In this document: positions 41,096 through 51,867 of the stretch, one piece after another
How the letters are laid out: each line of letters begins with the position of its first letter
Position numbering within the stretch: position 1 is the stretch's first letter
NCBI RefSeq assembly: GCF_031458235.1
Contig: NZ_JAVDYB010000001.1
Coordinates: forward strand, 2,935,001-2,999,000
Direction of reading: 5' to 3'
From: Catenuloplanes atrovinosus
GTDB lineage: Bacteria > Actinomycetota > Actinomycetes > Mycobacteriales > Micromonosporaceae
DNA: 64,000 bases
Program-made: the position numbers and the translations under genes
The notes under the pieces: model-generated
What the model was told of the DNA's origin: nothing
The model's database searches: none
What the model saw: only the letters and a program-made list of their open reading frames with translations

Positions 41096-41446
41096 CTAGC
41101 GGGGATCGGCGTCCGGCTGGGTGACGCTGCCGTGCACCGGGTCGGTGGCGGTCTGCGGCAGGTGCGGCACGTCGACGATCCGGTCCGCCTCGGCCAGCCA
41201 GGTGCCGAGCCACGCGGCGGCCTGCGGATCGCGGTCCGCGAGCGCGGTCAGCACCTCGGTGAACGCGGCCACCCGGGCCGGGTCGCCGGGCAGGTCCTCG
41301 ACCGCGTCCAGCTCGCGGCCGGCCACGTCGTGCCGGGCGGCGAACTCGGCCAGCGCGGCCCAGGCGGCGGCGCCGGGCTCACCCGCCGCGCCGGTGGCGA
41401 GCGGGACGACGGTGGCGGCCAGGGCGGCGCCGGAGACGGGTTCCAC
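41096..41446 (-). CDS. Small hypothetical acidic protein
   Basis: 116 residues if started at GTG 41446. It begins VEPVSGAALAATVVPLATGA and continues with acidic and Ala-rich helices and an ADRDPQAAAWLGTWLAEAD segment. Similar N-termini head many actinobacterial proteins of unknown function, sometimes with effector modules; no domain is assignable. The RBS is weak and the start uncertain. It lies 11 bp upstream of the broken UvrA-like gene. Confidence 0.5.
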   Translation of the reverse strand: MEPVSGAALAATVVPLATGAAGEPGAAAWAALAEFAARHDVAGRELDAVEDLPGDPARVAAFTEVLTALADRDPQAAAWLGTWLAEADRIVDVPHLPQTATDPVHGSVTQPDADPR

Positions 41447-41534
41447 CTCGGTACCGTACCGCGTTGATCGGTGGTATATCGGCTGTCGAGCGGCGCGCCG
41501 TACACCGGTGGTCTGTTGAGGAGGTTCATTCGCC

Positions 41535-42824
41535 ATGGCACGGTTCCTGTTCGCCGCGACGCCCGCGGCCGGCCACGTCACCCCGGCGCTCCCCCTGGTC
41601 CGCGCGCTGATCGACGCGGGGCACGAGGTGCGCTTCACCACCGGCCGCGAGTTCGAGCGGGCGGTCACCCGTGCCGGCGCCGCGTTCACGCCGGTGCCGG
41701 CGGAGGTCGACTGGAGCGGCCTGACGCCGGACGAACGCTGGCCGGAGCGGGCCGCGCTGACCGGCCTGCGGAAGCTCCAGTGGGACATCGCCAACTACTT
41801 CGTCGCGCCGATCGCCACGCACGTGCGGCACCTCCAGGGGATGCTGGCCGAGGAGCCGGCCGACGTGCTGGTCGCGGACCCGCCGTTCGGCGCGGCCACG
41901 GCGCTGCGCGAGCTGGGCGGGCCGCCGGTCGTCCACTACGGCATCAGCCCGCTCGGGCTGCCCAGCCGCGACCTGCCGCCGTTCGGGCTGGGCCTGGCGC
42001 CGATGGGCGGCCCGCTCGGCCGGCTGCGCGACCGGGCGCTGGCCGCGCTGGTGCGGCGCACCGTGTTCGCGCCGAGCGTCGCGCAGGTCGACGCGCAGCG
42101 GGTCGCGCTCGGGCTGCCGCCGGCCGGGCGTACCGCGCTGGAGGGCGACCACGACGTCGCGCTGTTCCTGCAGCTGTCCACGCCCGGGTTCGAGTACCCG
42201 CGCACCGACCTGCCGGACCACGTGCACTTCGTCGGGCACCCGGCCGCGCTGCCGCCGTCCACACCGTTCGCGCCGCCGTCCTGGTGGCCGGAGGTCACCG
42301 CGGGCGACCGGCGGGTGGTCGTGGTCTCCCAGGGCACGATCGCGACCGACCCGGCCGAGCTGCTGCGCCCCGCGCTGAGCGGGCTCGCCGGCGACGGTGA
42401 CCTGCTGGTGGTGGCCGTGACCGGCGGCGCGGACCCGGCCGTGCTGGGCCCGCTGCCGGGCAACGCGCGGGCGGCGTCGTTCATCCCGTTCTCCGAGCTG
42501 TTCCCGCACGCGTCCGTGGTGGTCACCAACGGCGGGTACGGCACCATCCAGCTCGCGCTCGCGCACGGGCTGCCGATGGTGGTGGCCGGCCGGACCGAGG
42601 ACAAGCCGGAGACGACCGCACGGGTGGCCTGGTCCGGCGTGGGCGTCAACCTGCGCACCCAGACGCCGGCCGCGAGCCGGATCCGGGACGGCGTCCGCCG
42701 GGTGCTGGCCAACCCGTCGTACGCGGCCCGCGCCCGCGAGCTGCGCGACGAGCTGTCCGACGGCAGCACGCCGGAGCGGCGCGCGGTCGCGCTGATGGAG
42801 CGGGTGCTCGTCAGTAGTCGGTGA
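41535..42824 (+). CDS. GT1-family glycosyltransferase (macrolide-transferase type)
   Basis: 429 residues from ATG 41535, with GAGGAGG upstream. GT-B fold: N-domain RFLFAATPAAGHVTPALPLV (His as in GT1 catalytic base) and C-domain VVVVSQGTIATDPAELLRPA, FIPFSELFPHASVVVTNGGY and GTIQLALAHGLPMVVAGRTE with DKPETTARV for nucleotide-sugar binding. It should transfer a sugar from an NDP-sugar to a small hydrophobic acceptor. No biosynthetic cluster surrounds it, so a detoxification role is possible. It overlaps the convergent acetyltransferase by 14 bp. Confidence 0.9.
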   Translation: MARFLFAATPAAGHVTPALPLVRALIDAGHEVRFTTGREFERAVTRAGAAFTPVPAEVDWSGLTPDERWPERAALTGLRKLQWDIANYFVAPIATHVRHLQGMLAEEPADVLVADPPFGAATALRELGGPPVVHYGISPLGLPSRDLPPFGLGLAPMGGPLGRLRDRALAALVRRTVFAPSVAQVDAQRVALGLPPAGRTALEGDHDVALFLQLSTPGFEYPRTDLPDHVHFVGHPAALPPSTPFAPPSWWPEVTAGDRRVVVVSQGTIATDPAELLRPALSGLAGDGDLLVVAVTGGADPAVLGPLPGNARAASFIPFSELFPHASVVVTNGGYGTIQLALAHGLPMVVAGRTEDKPETTARVAWSGVGVNLRTQTPAASRIRDGVRRVLANPSYAARARELRDELSDGSTPERRAVALMERVLVSSR

Positions 42825-43344
42825 GGGCCCGGATCACGTCGTCGTCGAGGGCGCGGTCCGCGTAGAGCAGGCGGATCGCGTCCGGGTCGGGGTTGCCCGC
42901 GTCCGGGCCGCGCCACACCCGGTGCAGCCCGGCGCGCTCGACCGTGCGCCGGGAACGGTCGTTGCCCTCCAGCAGGTACGCGGTCATCGCCAGGTCGGGG
43001 CGCCGCGCCGTGGCGGTCTCGCGCGCGGCCGCGGCGAGCTCCTGCGCGTACCCGTGGCCCCAGAAGCGGGGGAGCAGCCGGAATCCGAGGTTCCACGCCA
43101 CGCCGTACCGGATGAAGCAGCCGCCGATGCCGACGAACGTGCCGTCCGCCCGGCGCGCCACCCACATGCCGTGCCCGTCACGCTCCCACGCGCGCCGCCA
43201 CACGTCGAGCATGCGCGCGGTCTGTTCCGGGCTGTCGTGCCGGGCCAGCGGATCGGCCGCCCAGACCCGCGGGTCACTGTAGAGCCCGAACAGCTCGTCC
43301 AGGTCGTCCGGCGCGGGCGTGCTGAGCAGCAGGCGTGCGGTCAC
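42811..43344 (-). CDS. GNAT-family N-acetyltransferase
   Basis: 177 residues from GTG 43344. RimJ/RimL-type GNAT pattern: RLLLSTPAPDDLDELFGLYS, VGIGGCFIRYGVAWNLGFRL, the acetyl-CoA loop RFWGHGYAQELAAAARET and LLEGNDRSRRTVERAGLHRV. Substrate unknown. Upstream in-frame codons to 43383 add a basic stretch that looks non-native. Confidence 0.88.
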   Translation of the reverse strand: MTARLLLSTPAPDDLDELFGLYSDPRVWAADPLARHDSPEQTARMLDVWRRAWERDGHGMWVARRADGTFVGIGGCFIRYGVAWNLGFRLLPRFWGHGYAQELAAAARETATARRPDLAMTAYLLEGNDRSRRTVERAGLHRVWRGPDAGNPDPDAIRLLYADRALDDDVIRALTDY

Positions 43345-43442
43345 GGCGCCGATTCTTCCCCATCGCCAGTGACGCCGCGTCACATGTCCCGGTGACGTGA
43401 CGGCGCTGATCGACGCGCGCGCCCGCTGGTGTGATCGATGGC

Positions 43443-44948
43443 ATGTCCACTATCACGCGTGTGATGACCGGAATCGCCGCCGCGTCGCTGCTGATCGGCT
43501 GCGGCGGCGGCGCCGTCCAGGAACCCGGGCCGGCCTGGGAGGAGTGCGCCGGCTACGCCCGGACCGCGACCGAGACCACGGTGTACGGGCTGCTGCCCGC
43601 CATGCGGTGCGCCCGGATCGAGGTGCCGCTCGACCATGCGAACCCCGGCGGCGGGACCATCCGGCTCGCGGTGTCCCGCATCCCCGCGCGCGGCGAGTCG
43701 CTGGGTTCGCTGGTGCTGAACCCGGGCGGCCCCGGCGGCTCCGGCCTCTTCGGCGCCGCCACCACCGCACTGCAACTGGACGGCAGGAGCCCGCTGCTCG
43801 ACCGGTTCGACCTGATCGGTGTGGACCCGCGCGGCGTCGGCGCGTCCGTGCCCGCGGTCGACTGCTACACCGACGCGGAGGCCGACCGCAACGCCGTCCC
43901 GGCCACCGCGATCGGCACCACGGTGAGCTGGACGCCGGAGGACACCCGTGCGCTGCTCGACCGGTGCGCGGCCGGCTCCGGCGGGGTGGGCGTGCTCACC
44001 CGCCTCGGCACCCGGGACGCGGCCCGCGACCTGGACCGGGTCCGCGCCGCGCTCGGCGACGAGAAGCTGACGTTCCTCGGCCAGAGCTACGGCACCCGGC
44101 TCGGCGCGGTCTACGCCGAGCAGTTCCCGGACCGCGTCCGCGCGATGCTGCTCGACGGCGGCATCGACCCGCACCAGGGCACGGCCGCGCGCCGGGTGGC
44201 CGCGTTCGCCGGCTTCCAGGCCGCCTTCGACCGGATGGCCGCGTCCTGCGCCACCCGGCAGGGCTGCCCGCTCGGCACCGACCCGGCCCGGGCCACCACC
44301 GAATTCCAGAGGATCGTCCAGCCGCTGTACGAGACGCCGGTCCCGGCGCTCGGCGGCGAGCTCCGCTTCGACGACGCGATCGGCGGCGTGATCTCCGGCC
44401 TCTACGCCGAGGCCGCGTGGCCGCGCATCATCAAGGGTCTCATCCAGCTCCAGGCCGGCCGCGGCGACGAGCTGGCCCAGCTCGGCTACGACTTCGGCGG
44501 CCGGGACGCCAACGGCGCCTGGACCAACTTCCCCGAGGCCAACTACGCGATCAACTGCATGGACGAGGAGCGGCTGACCGTCGCGCAGGGCGACGCGCTG
44601 CGCGCCGAGATCCTGCGCGCCGCGCCGTTCATGGACCCGGGCGCCCCGCTGACCGGCGCCCGCGACGGCTGCGAGCACTGGCCGGCCGCGCCCACGCTCG
44701 GCTACCCGTACGCGGTCGGCATCGAGGGCCTGCCCGGCACGCTCGTCGTCTCCATCACCGGCGACCCCACCACCCCGCACGCCGGCGGTGTCCGCCTCGC
44801 CGAGACGCTCGGCAGCAGCCTGCTCACGGTCGAGGGCGAGGGCCACACCATCGTCACCTCCGGCGCCAGCGACTGCGTCAACCGGGTGGCCGCCGACTAC
44901 CTGATCCACCTGAGGACCCCGGCGCCCGGCGCCACCTGCACGCTCTGA
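43443..44948 (+). CDS. Secreted alpha/beta-hydrolase, tripeptidyl aminopeptidase-like lipoprotein
   Basis: 501 residues from ATG 43443. The signal peptide ends in a lipobox (ASLLIGCGGG, Cys about 21). The hydrolase fold has LVLNPGGPGGSG (oxyanion region), the nucleophile elbow FLGQSYGTRLGAVYAEQFP, and a C-terminal TAP-like part with LPGTLVVSITGDPTTPHAGG (Asp) and VEGEGHTIV (His). Streptomyces SlpD/SlpE and Tap are close relatives that remove N-terminal peptides outside the cell. A perfect hairpin terminator follows. Confidence 0.9.
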   Translation: MSTITRVMTGIAAASLLIGCGGGAVQEPGPAWEECAGYARTATETTVYGLLPAMRCARIEVPLDHANPGGGTIRLAVSRIPARGESLGSLVLNPGGPGGSGLFGAATTALQLDGRSPLLDRFDLIGVDPRGVGASVPAVDCYTDAEADRNAVPATAIGTTVSWTPEDTRALLDRCAAGSGGVGVLTRLGTRDAARDLDRVRAALGDEKLTFLGQSYGTRLGAVYAEQFPDRVRAMLLDGGIDPHQGTAARRVAAFAGFQAAFDRMAASCATRQGCPLGTDPARATTEFQRIVQPLYETPVPALGGELRFDDAIGGVISGLYAEAAWPRIIKGLIQLQAGRGDELAQLGYDFGGRDANGAWTNFPEANYAINCMDEERLTVAQGDALRAEILRAAPFMDPGAPLTGARDGCEHWPAAPTLGYPYAVGIEGLPGTLVVSITGDPTTPHAGGVRLAETLGSSLLTVEGEGHTIVTSGASDCVNRVAADYLIHLRTPAPGATCTL

Positions 44949-44960
44949 TCACGTCGTCGA

Positions 44961-44982
44961 GGGCACCCCGCGCGGGGTGCCC
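44961..44982 (+). terminator. Hairpin terminator after the peptidase gene
   Basis: GGGCACCCCG and CGGGGTGCCC form 10-bp perfect arms around CG, followed by TT, 12 bp past the stop. Confidence 0.75.
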
Positions 44983-44994
44983 TTGACCGGCGGC

Positions 44995-45010
44995 GTGTGA
45001 GCGCTAACAC
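44995..45010. promoter_or_regulatory. LacI-family-type operator
   Basis: GTGTGAGCGCTAACAC is palindromic at 14 of 16 positions around the AGCGCT core typical of LacI-family sugar regulators. It lies about 55 bp before the GH43 start, where a repressor would act. Confidence 0.5.
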
Positions 45011-45063
45011 TGCATCACGAGACATCGATGATGTCCGCTCCCTGCCGGAAGGATGGAATCGTG

Positions 45064-46503
45064 ATGAGACGTGCCGCTGGAAGGGTCGTGGCCGCCGCCG
45101 TCCTGGTGGCCTCGGGCCTCGCGGTGCTCGGGCCGGGGGCGCCGGCGAGTGCCGCGCCCGCCGTGTCGTACACCAATCCGATCGCGGCGCAGCGCGCCGA
45201 CCCGCACGTGTGGAAGCACACCGACGGCTACTACTACCTGACCGCGACCGTCCCCGCGTACGACCGGATCGTCCTGCGCCGCGCCACCACGCTGCAGGGA
45301 CTCTCGACGGCGCCGGAGACGACCATCTGGACCCGGCATGCGAGCGGGCCGATGAGCGCGCACATCTGGGCGCCGGAGATCCACCACATCGACGGGAAGT
45401 GGTACGTCTACTTCGCGGCCGGCGGCGACGACGTCTGGGCGATCCGGCCGTACGTGCTGGAGGGCACCGGCGCGAACCCGCTCACCGCGTCCTGGGTGGA
45501 GAAGGGGCAGCTCCAGACCGGCTGGCAGAGCTTCTCGCTGGACGCCACCACGTTCGTCAACAACGGCACCCGCTACCTGCTCTGGGCGCAGCACGACAAC
45601 AACCTGCCGGCCAGCAACACCAGCCTCTACATCGCCACCATGTCGAACCCGTGGACGCTGTCGTCGGCCGCGGTCAGCATCTCCGCGCCCACGCTGGCCT
45701 GGGAGAAGATCGGTTATCAGGTCAACGAGGGGCCCGCGGTGCTGCAGCGCAACGGCCGGATCTTCCTGACCTACTCGGCCAGCGCCACGGACGCGAACTA
45801 CTGCCTCGGCATGCTCACCGCGTCCGCCGGCGCGAACCTGCTCAGCCCGTCGAGCTGGACCAAGTCGCAGACGCCGGTGTTCGCCAGCAACGCCAACACC
45901 AGCCAGTACGGGCCGGGGCACAACTCGTTCACGGTGTCCGAGGACGGGCAGAGCGACATCATGGTCTACCACGACCGGTCGTACCGGGACATCAGCGGCG
46001 ACCCGCTCAACGACCCGAACCGCCGCACCCGCGTGCAGAAGGTCTACTGGAACGCGGACGGCACGCCGAACTTCGGCATCCCGATCCCGGACGGCCGGCA
46101 CCCGATCCGGCTGCGCTCGCACAACGTGCCGACCGCGTACATCCGGCACTGGGAGTACCGGGCCCGCCTCGAGCCGAACGTGACCACGCTGGCCGACTCC
46201 CAGTTCCGCGTGGTGACCGGCCTGTCCGGCTCCGGCACGGTCTCGCTGGAGTCGACGAACTTCCCCGGCTACTACCTGCGGCACCGCAACTTCGAGCTGT
46301 TCGTGGAGCGGGCCGACGGCACCGCGCCGTTCAACGGCGACGCCAGCTTCCACCAGCGCGCCGGCCTGGCCGATCCGGCCGGCGTCTCGTTCGAGTCCGC
46401 CAACTACCCCGGCCGCTACCTCCGGCACGCCGGCAACCTCCTCCACGTCCAGGCGGTCTCCGGCACCACCGCCCTCGCCGACGCCACCTTCCACGCCGAG
46501 TGA
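45064..46503 (+). CDS. Secreted GH43 glycosidase with AbfB (CBM42) domain
   Basis: 479 residues from ATG 45064, with GGAAGGA upstream. Signal peptide to about residue 33 (ending ASAAPA). The GH43 five-blade propeller has the general-base Asp in NPIAAQRADPHVWKH, SAHIWAPEIHHIDGKWYVYF, and the catalytic Glu in GYQVNEGPAVLQRNG. From about 340 the AbfB beta-trefoil follows (RLRSHNVPTAYIRHWEYRAR, SLESTNFPGYYLRHRNFELF), a CBM42 that binds arabinofuranose side chains. Probably an exo-acting alpha-L-arabinofuranosidase. A LacI-type operator lies upstream. Confidence 0.88.
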   Translation: MRRAAGRVVAAAVLVASGLAVLGPGAPASAAPAVSYTNPIAAQRADPHVWKHTDGYYYLTATVPAYDRIVLRRATTLQGLSTAPETTIWTRHASGPMSAHIWAPEIHHIDGKWYVYFAAGGDDVWAIRPYVLEGTGANPLTASWVEKGQLQTGWQSFSLDATTFVNNGTRYLLWAQHDNNLPASNTSLYIATMSNPWTLSSAAVSISAPTLAWEKIGYQVNEGPAVLQRNGRIFLTYSASATDANYCLGMLTASAGANLLSPSSWTKSQTPVFASNANTSQYGPGHNSFTVSEDGQSDIMVYHDRSYRDISGDPLNDPNRRTRVQKVYWNADGTPNFGIPIPDGRHPIRLRSHNVPTAYIRHWEYRARLEPNVTTLADSQFRVVTGLSGSGTVSLESTNFPGYYLRHRNFELFVERADGTAPFNGDASFHQRAGLADPAGVSFESANYPGRYLRHAGNLLHVQAVSGTTALADATFHAE

Positions 46504-46544
46504 CGGTCCCGAGTTGATATCGCCCGAGGTCGATGCAATACTCC

Positions 46545-46558
46545 TGGAAGCGCTCCCA
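46545..46558. promoter_or_regulatory. CebR-like box
   Basis: TGGAAGCGCTCCCA differs at one position from the CebR consensus TGGGAGCGCTCCCA, the operator of the actinobacterial cellulose/cello-oligosaccharide repressor. It lies 36 bp before the RCC1-protein start. Confidence 0.6.
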
Positions 46559-46593
46559 TCGGCACCGTCGACGTTTGTGGGAGAGAGCTGCAC

Positions 46594-47751
46594 ATGAATC
46601 AGTACCGAGGAATGTCACTGTGGACGGCCGTCGTCGTCGCGGTTCTGGCGTTGAGTGGCACGCCGGGACCGGCCGTCGCGGCGTCCGCGGCCGCGGCGCC
46701 GCCGGCGATCTCCGCCGTCACCGCCGGGTACGCGCACACCTGCGCGCTCGGCAGCGACGGCTCGCTGTGGTGCTGGGGAGGCAACGGCTTCGGCCAGCTC
46801 GGCGACGGCACCACCACGGACCGCACCGCCCCGGCCCGGGTCGGCGACGCCACCTGGATCAGCGTGGACGCGGGCACCAGCTACACCTGCGGCGTCCGCA
46901 CCGACCGCTCACTGTGGTGCTGGGGACACAACTTCCGTGGCCAGCTCGGCGACGGCGGGACCACGACCCAGACCTCCCCGGTACGGGTCGGCACCGCCGC
47001 CACCTGGGCCACCGTCACCGCGGCGGACAGCCACACCTGCGCCACCCGCACCGACGGCACGCTGTGGTGCTGGGGCTTCAACCGGCACAACCAGCTCGGC
47101 CAGGACTCCTCGGTCTACGTCGCGACCGCGCCGCTGCAGGTCGGCACCGCCACCACCTGGGCGCGCGCCACGACCGGGTTCGCGCACACCTGCGGCGTCC
47201 GCACCGACCGTACGCTGTGGTGCTGGGGTGACAGCTCCAGCGGGCAGCTCGGCGTCGGCAGCCTCGGCTACCGCACGAACCCGGCGCAGGTCGGCACCGC
47301 GGCCACCTGGACGACCGTGACCGCGGGCTACACGTTCACCTGCGCGTCCCGCACCGACGGCTCGCTGTGGTGCTGGGGCGAGAACGGCTACGGCCAGCTC
47401 GGCTCCGCGGTGCCCTACCAGACCGCACCGATCCAGGTCACCGGCACCACCTGGTCCGGCGTGACGGTCGGCTTCGACACCACCTGCGCCCGCCGCACCG
47501 ACGGTTCGCTGTGGTGCTGGGGCAACAACGGCCAGGGCCAGGTCGGCGACGGCACCACCGCGCACCGCTCCACGCCGACCCGGGTCGGCACGGGCACCAC
47601 CTGGACCGACGCGCTCGCGGTCGGCTACCACACCTGCGCCGTGCGTACCGACGGCACGCTGTGGTGCTGGGGCGCCAACTGGAGCGGCCAACTCGGCGAC
47701 GGGACCACCACACGCCGCTCGGCCCCGGCACAGGTCGTCTTCCCCGCCTGA
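46594..47751 (+). CDS. Secreted RCC1-repeat beta-propeller protein
   Basis: 385 residues. Signal peptide to about residue 30 ([20 protein letters not shown]). The mature part is seven RCC1 repeats of about 48-50 residues, each with HTC, a [R/S]xDG[S/T]LWCWG strand and GQLGDGTTT. The seven LWCWG motifs suggest a closed seven-blade propeller, with two Cys per blade positioned for disulfides. Such extracellular proteins are common in actinomycetes and myxobacteria; ligands are unknown. A CebR-like box upstream suggests induction by cello-oligosaccharides (inference). Confidence 0.9.
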   Translation: MNQYRGMSLWTAVVVAVLALSGTPGPAVAASAAAAPPAISAVTAGYAHTCALGSDGSLWCWGGNGFGQLGDGTTTDRTAPARVGDATWISVDAGTSYTCGVRTDRSLWCWGHNFRGQLGDGGTTTQTSPVRVGTAATWATVTAADSHTCATRTDGTLWCWGFNRHNQLGQDSSVYVATAPLQVGTATTWARATTGFAHTCGVRTDRTLWCWGDSSSGQLGVGSLGYRTNPAQVGTAATWTTVTAGYTFTCASRTDGSLWCWGENGYGQLGSAVPYQTAPIQVTGTTWSGVTVGFDTTCARRTDGSLWCWGNNGQGQVGDGTTAHRSTPTRVGTGTTWTDALAVGYHTCAVRTDGTLWCWGANWSGQLGDGTTTRRSAPAQVVFPA

Positions 47752-47760
47752 GCCGGACAT

Positions 47761-47792
47761 CCGCCCGCCGGGCCACACGGCCCGGCGGGCGG
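47761..47792. terminator. Strong hairpin terminator after RCC1 gene
   Basis: CCGCCCGCCGGGCC and GGCCCGGCGGGCGG form perfect 14-bp arms around ACAC, 10 bp past the stop. Confidence 0.8.
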
Positions 47793-47892
47793 TGCCGCGT
47801 CTCGATCACCTCCGCGCCCGGCCGTCCCCTGGGGACCTCGCCGGGCAGCGGCGCCGGCCCGGTGCGACCGGCCGCATCGTCGTTCCCCGGAC

Positions 47893-48843
47893 CTATCGGT
47901 GGCGAACGGGTGCCGGCGGCGGGGAGCGGCGGGCGATGCCGGCGAGGAGGTCGGCGAGTTGGACGCGCGGGTCGTCGCGGGAGTCGGCCATGGTGAGACC
48001 GGCGAACGGGGACCAGCCGGAGTCGTCGGCGAGCGCGTGCTGGAGGCGGGCGAGCCGGTCGGCGGTGAGCGCGCTCTGTTCGTCGTGGGTGACCAGGACG
48101 CGGCGGTGCCCGGCGCTCCACGCCAGCACGGTCTCCGCGAGCGCGGGCAGCAGCGGCTCCAGCGGCGGCGGGATCGACCGGTCGTCGCGCTCCAGGCGGG
48201 CGAGGAGCGCGCGTACCCGGTCCGGGTCGAGCGCGTCCAGCACCGCGCCGGCCTCCGCGCCGACCGGGTGCCGGGCCAGCGCGTCCCGCGCCTGGAAGAA
48301 CCGTTCGACGGTACGCGGCGGCCGGCGCCTGCCCCGGGCCAGCTCGGCGAACGCGGCCAGGAACGCGGTCCAGTCCGCACCGGCCGCGCGCCCGGCCCGG
48401 TGCAGCGCGAGCGCGGCCGGGCGGGTGGCGGTGGCGAGGCGGGTACCCGCGGTGTACGACGGCTCGGCCAGCAACAGATCGACCACGCGCGTGGCCAGGA
48501 ACAGCTCCTTGTCCACCACGTGCACGTGGGCCCGCCCGCGCAGCGCGGTCAGCAGCCACCGCTGGGCGTCGGCCGCGTGCGGGCGGCGCAGCAGCCGGCC
48601 GGACTTCAGCTCGTGCGGTGACAGCCCGAACCGGGCGCGCAGCGTGGTGATCACGTCGACCGCCTCGTCCGGGCCGAGGCCGACGCTCGCGTGTGTGATC
48701 ACGGGCATGGTGGGGTGCAGCAGGTTCGTGCCGGAGAAGCCGGACTCGTCGCAGGCGATCTCCACCACCGGCCCGGTCGCGGTGGCCGCGGGGCGCAGCA
48801 CGCCACCCTGCAGTGGTGACCGGTCGCCCGCCATGCCGACCAT
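47893..48843 (-). CDS. DUF3800-like protein
   Basis: 316 residues from ATG 48843 (ATG 48834 also possible). The N-terminal strand VVEIACDESGFSGTNL with an Asp-Glu pair, central RVLVTHDEQSALTADRL and C-terminal MADSRDDPRVQLADLLAGI match the DUF3800 pattern, a putative RNase H-like metal-dependent nuclease fold of unknown role. It has no signal peptide. It is divergent from the methyltransferase gene (63-bp gap). Confidence 0.65.
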   Translation of the reverse strand: MVGMAGDRSPLQGGVLRPAATATGPVVEIACDESGFSGTNLLHPTMPVITHASVGLGPDEAVDVITTLRARFGLSPHELKSGRLLRRPHAADAQRWLLTALRGRAHVHVVDKELFLATRVVDLLLAEPSYTAGTRLATATRPAALALHRAGRAAGADWTAFLAAFAELARGRRRPPRTVERFFQARDALARHPVGAEAGAVLDALDPDRVRALLARLERDDRSIPPPLEPLLPALAETVLAWSAGHRRVLVTHDEQSALTADRLARLQHALADDSGWSPFAGLTMADSRDDPRVQLADLLAGIARRSPPPAPVRHR

Positions 48844-48906
48844 GGTCGCCCGGGCCCGGCGGCGGAACAACCGGATTCGTACGCCGGGAGCGGGTACCCT
48901 CGGCCG

Positions 48907-49620
48907 ATGTTCTCGCCTCAGGGACCCTCGCTGCGTGAGCTGACCGTGCAGGCGCTGTCCTCCGTCGAGCGCGGGTACGACCTGCTCGCCCCGAAGTTCG
49001 ACCACACCCCGTTCCGTACGCCGGACGAGTGGCTCGGCGCCACCGCGGACGCACTGGCCGCGCGGGGGCCGTTCCGCGCCGGGCTCGACGTCTGCTGCGG
49101 CACCGGCGCGGGCCTCGGCGTGCTGGAGCGGCTGTGCACGGACCGGGTTACCGGCGTGGACTTCAGCGCCGGCATGCTCGACCAGGCGCGCGCCGCGCAC
49201 CCGGGCGCGGAACTCGTCCGCGCGGACGCCCGCGACCTGCCGTTCGACGCCGCGTTCGATCTCGCGGTGACGTTCGGCGCGCTCGGCCACTTCCTGCCCG
49301 CCGAACGGCCCGCGCTGTTCCGGGGCGTGTTCCGGGCACTGCGCCCCGGCGGCGTCTTCGCGCTGCCGATGGGCACGCCACCCCCGCCGACCGCGCCGGC
49401 GTACTGGGTGCTGCTCGGCTTCGACGCGGTGATGCGCGTGCGCAACGCGGTGTGGCGGCCACCGTTCGTCATGTACTACCGGATCATGCACCCGCCCGCC
49501 GTCGGCGCCGACCTGGTCGCGGCCGGCTTCACGGTCGAGTCGATCGATCTGCCGTCCCTCGGCCACCGCCGCGACGGCGTCCCCCGAAGCTGCCTCCTCC
49601 TCGCCCGCAAGCCCGCCTGA
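48907..49620 (+). CDS. Class I SAM-dependent methyltransferase
   Basis: 237 residues from ATG 48907. Rossmann methyltransferase motifs: LDVCCGTGAGLGVLERL (I), VTGVDFSAGMLDQA (II), ADARDLPFDAAFDLAVTFGA (III/IV) and FRALRPGGVFALP (post motif). Substrate unknown; small-molecule O- or N-methylation is usual. It stands alone between the DUF3800 gene and the inverted-repeat copy at 49658. Confidence 0.88.
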   Translation: MFSPQGPSLRELTVQALSSVERGYDLLAPKFDHTPFRTPDEWLGATADALAARGPFRAGLDVCCGTGAGLGVLERLCTDRVTGVDFSAGMLDQARAAHPGAELVRADARDLPFDAAFDLAVTFGALGHFLPAERPALFRGVFRALRPGGVFALPMGTPPPPTAPAYWVLLGFDAVMRVRNAVWRPPFVMYYRIMHPPAVGADLVAAGFTVESIDLPSLGHRRDGVPRSCLLLARKPA

Positions 49621-49657
49621 TCCGCGGCCGCGCGGCGCCCGCGCCCCGCCACGGATC

Positions 49658-49783
49658 TCGCGCGGTTCTGTGGTGACCACCCGGGAACCGGCTCCGACGC
49701 GGCGTCGGAGCGGCGGCGGAGACGCCGCGAGGTTGGCCCGCGGGAGCATGCGGACCGCGACCACGCCGGAAGCGGGAACATCG
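49658..49783 (-). repeat. 126-bp inverted repeat, copy A (left of pgm)
   Basis: Read on the minus strand this stretch is about 90% identical to 51694-51819 read on the plus strand. The best block (49686-49768) is nearly perfect and contains a palindrome, CTCCGACGCGGCGTCGGAG, and a GCATGC-centred tract. It encodes no gene. It fills most of the 317-bp gap between the methyltransferase and pgm; the rest holds no other recognisable feature except the pgm RBS (GAGGAG). Confidence 0.9.
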
Positions 49784-49937
49784 GGGTCCGGGGCCGTCCC
49801 CGGGTCGGCTCGGTGCCGGAAGCGGGCAGATCGATCGTGGGTCCGGTGATCCAGTGATCTTGGGGGTGTCGCGGGCGGAGTCGGCGAGTGGACATTAGGG
49901 TCGGGGGCGAGACGCCGAACACCTCGAGGAGACCGCC

Positions 49938-51581
<1,644 letters not shown>

Positions 51582-51605
51582 CCTCGTTGACCTCCGCTTC
51601 CGGCC

Positions 51606-51621
51606 GGTGCCCGCGGGCACC
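51606..51621. terminator. Possible terminator after pgm
   Basis: GGTGCCCGCGGGCACC is a perfect 16-bp palindrome (7-bp arms) 25 bp past the pgm stop. Confidence 0.45.
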
Positions 51622-51693
51622 GCATCTCGATCGTCCGGCTTCCGGCGTGGTGCGGTCCGCGGGCTCGCGCGGGCACCGCGCTGACCCGGGAAT

Positions 51694-51819
51694 CCGATAT
51701 TCCCGCTCCCGGCGTGGTGCTGTCCGCATGCTCCCGCGGGCCAACCTCGCGGCGTCTCCGCCGCCGCTCCGACGCCGCGTCGGAGCCGGTCCCGCCGTGG
51801 TCACCACGGACCCGCGCGA
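51694..51819 (+). repeat. 126-bp inverted repeat, copy B (right of pgm)
   Basis: The reverse-complement partner of 49658-49783, with the internal palindrome CTCCGACGCCGCGTCGGAG. A partial extra match to its first ~30 bp (CTTCCGGCGTGGTGCGGTCC) lies at 51638-51658, suggesting local duplication. It ends about 50 bp before the SRPBCC gene start. Confidence 0.9.
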
Positions 51820-51867
51820 CCGCCGCGGCGGCGCGGTCTCACCGCCGCGGCCGGCGGCTGTCGCGTG

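Noticed and set aside
46700-47740. DNA tandem repeats in the RCC1 gene as a mobile or regulatory repeat
   Set aside because: The ~147-150-bp periodicity reflects seven diverged protein repeats of a beta-propeller.
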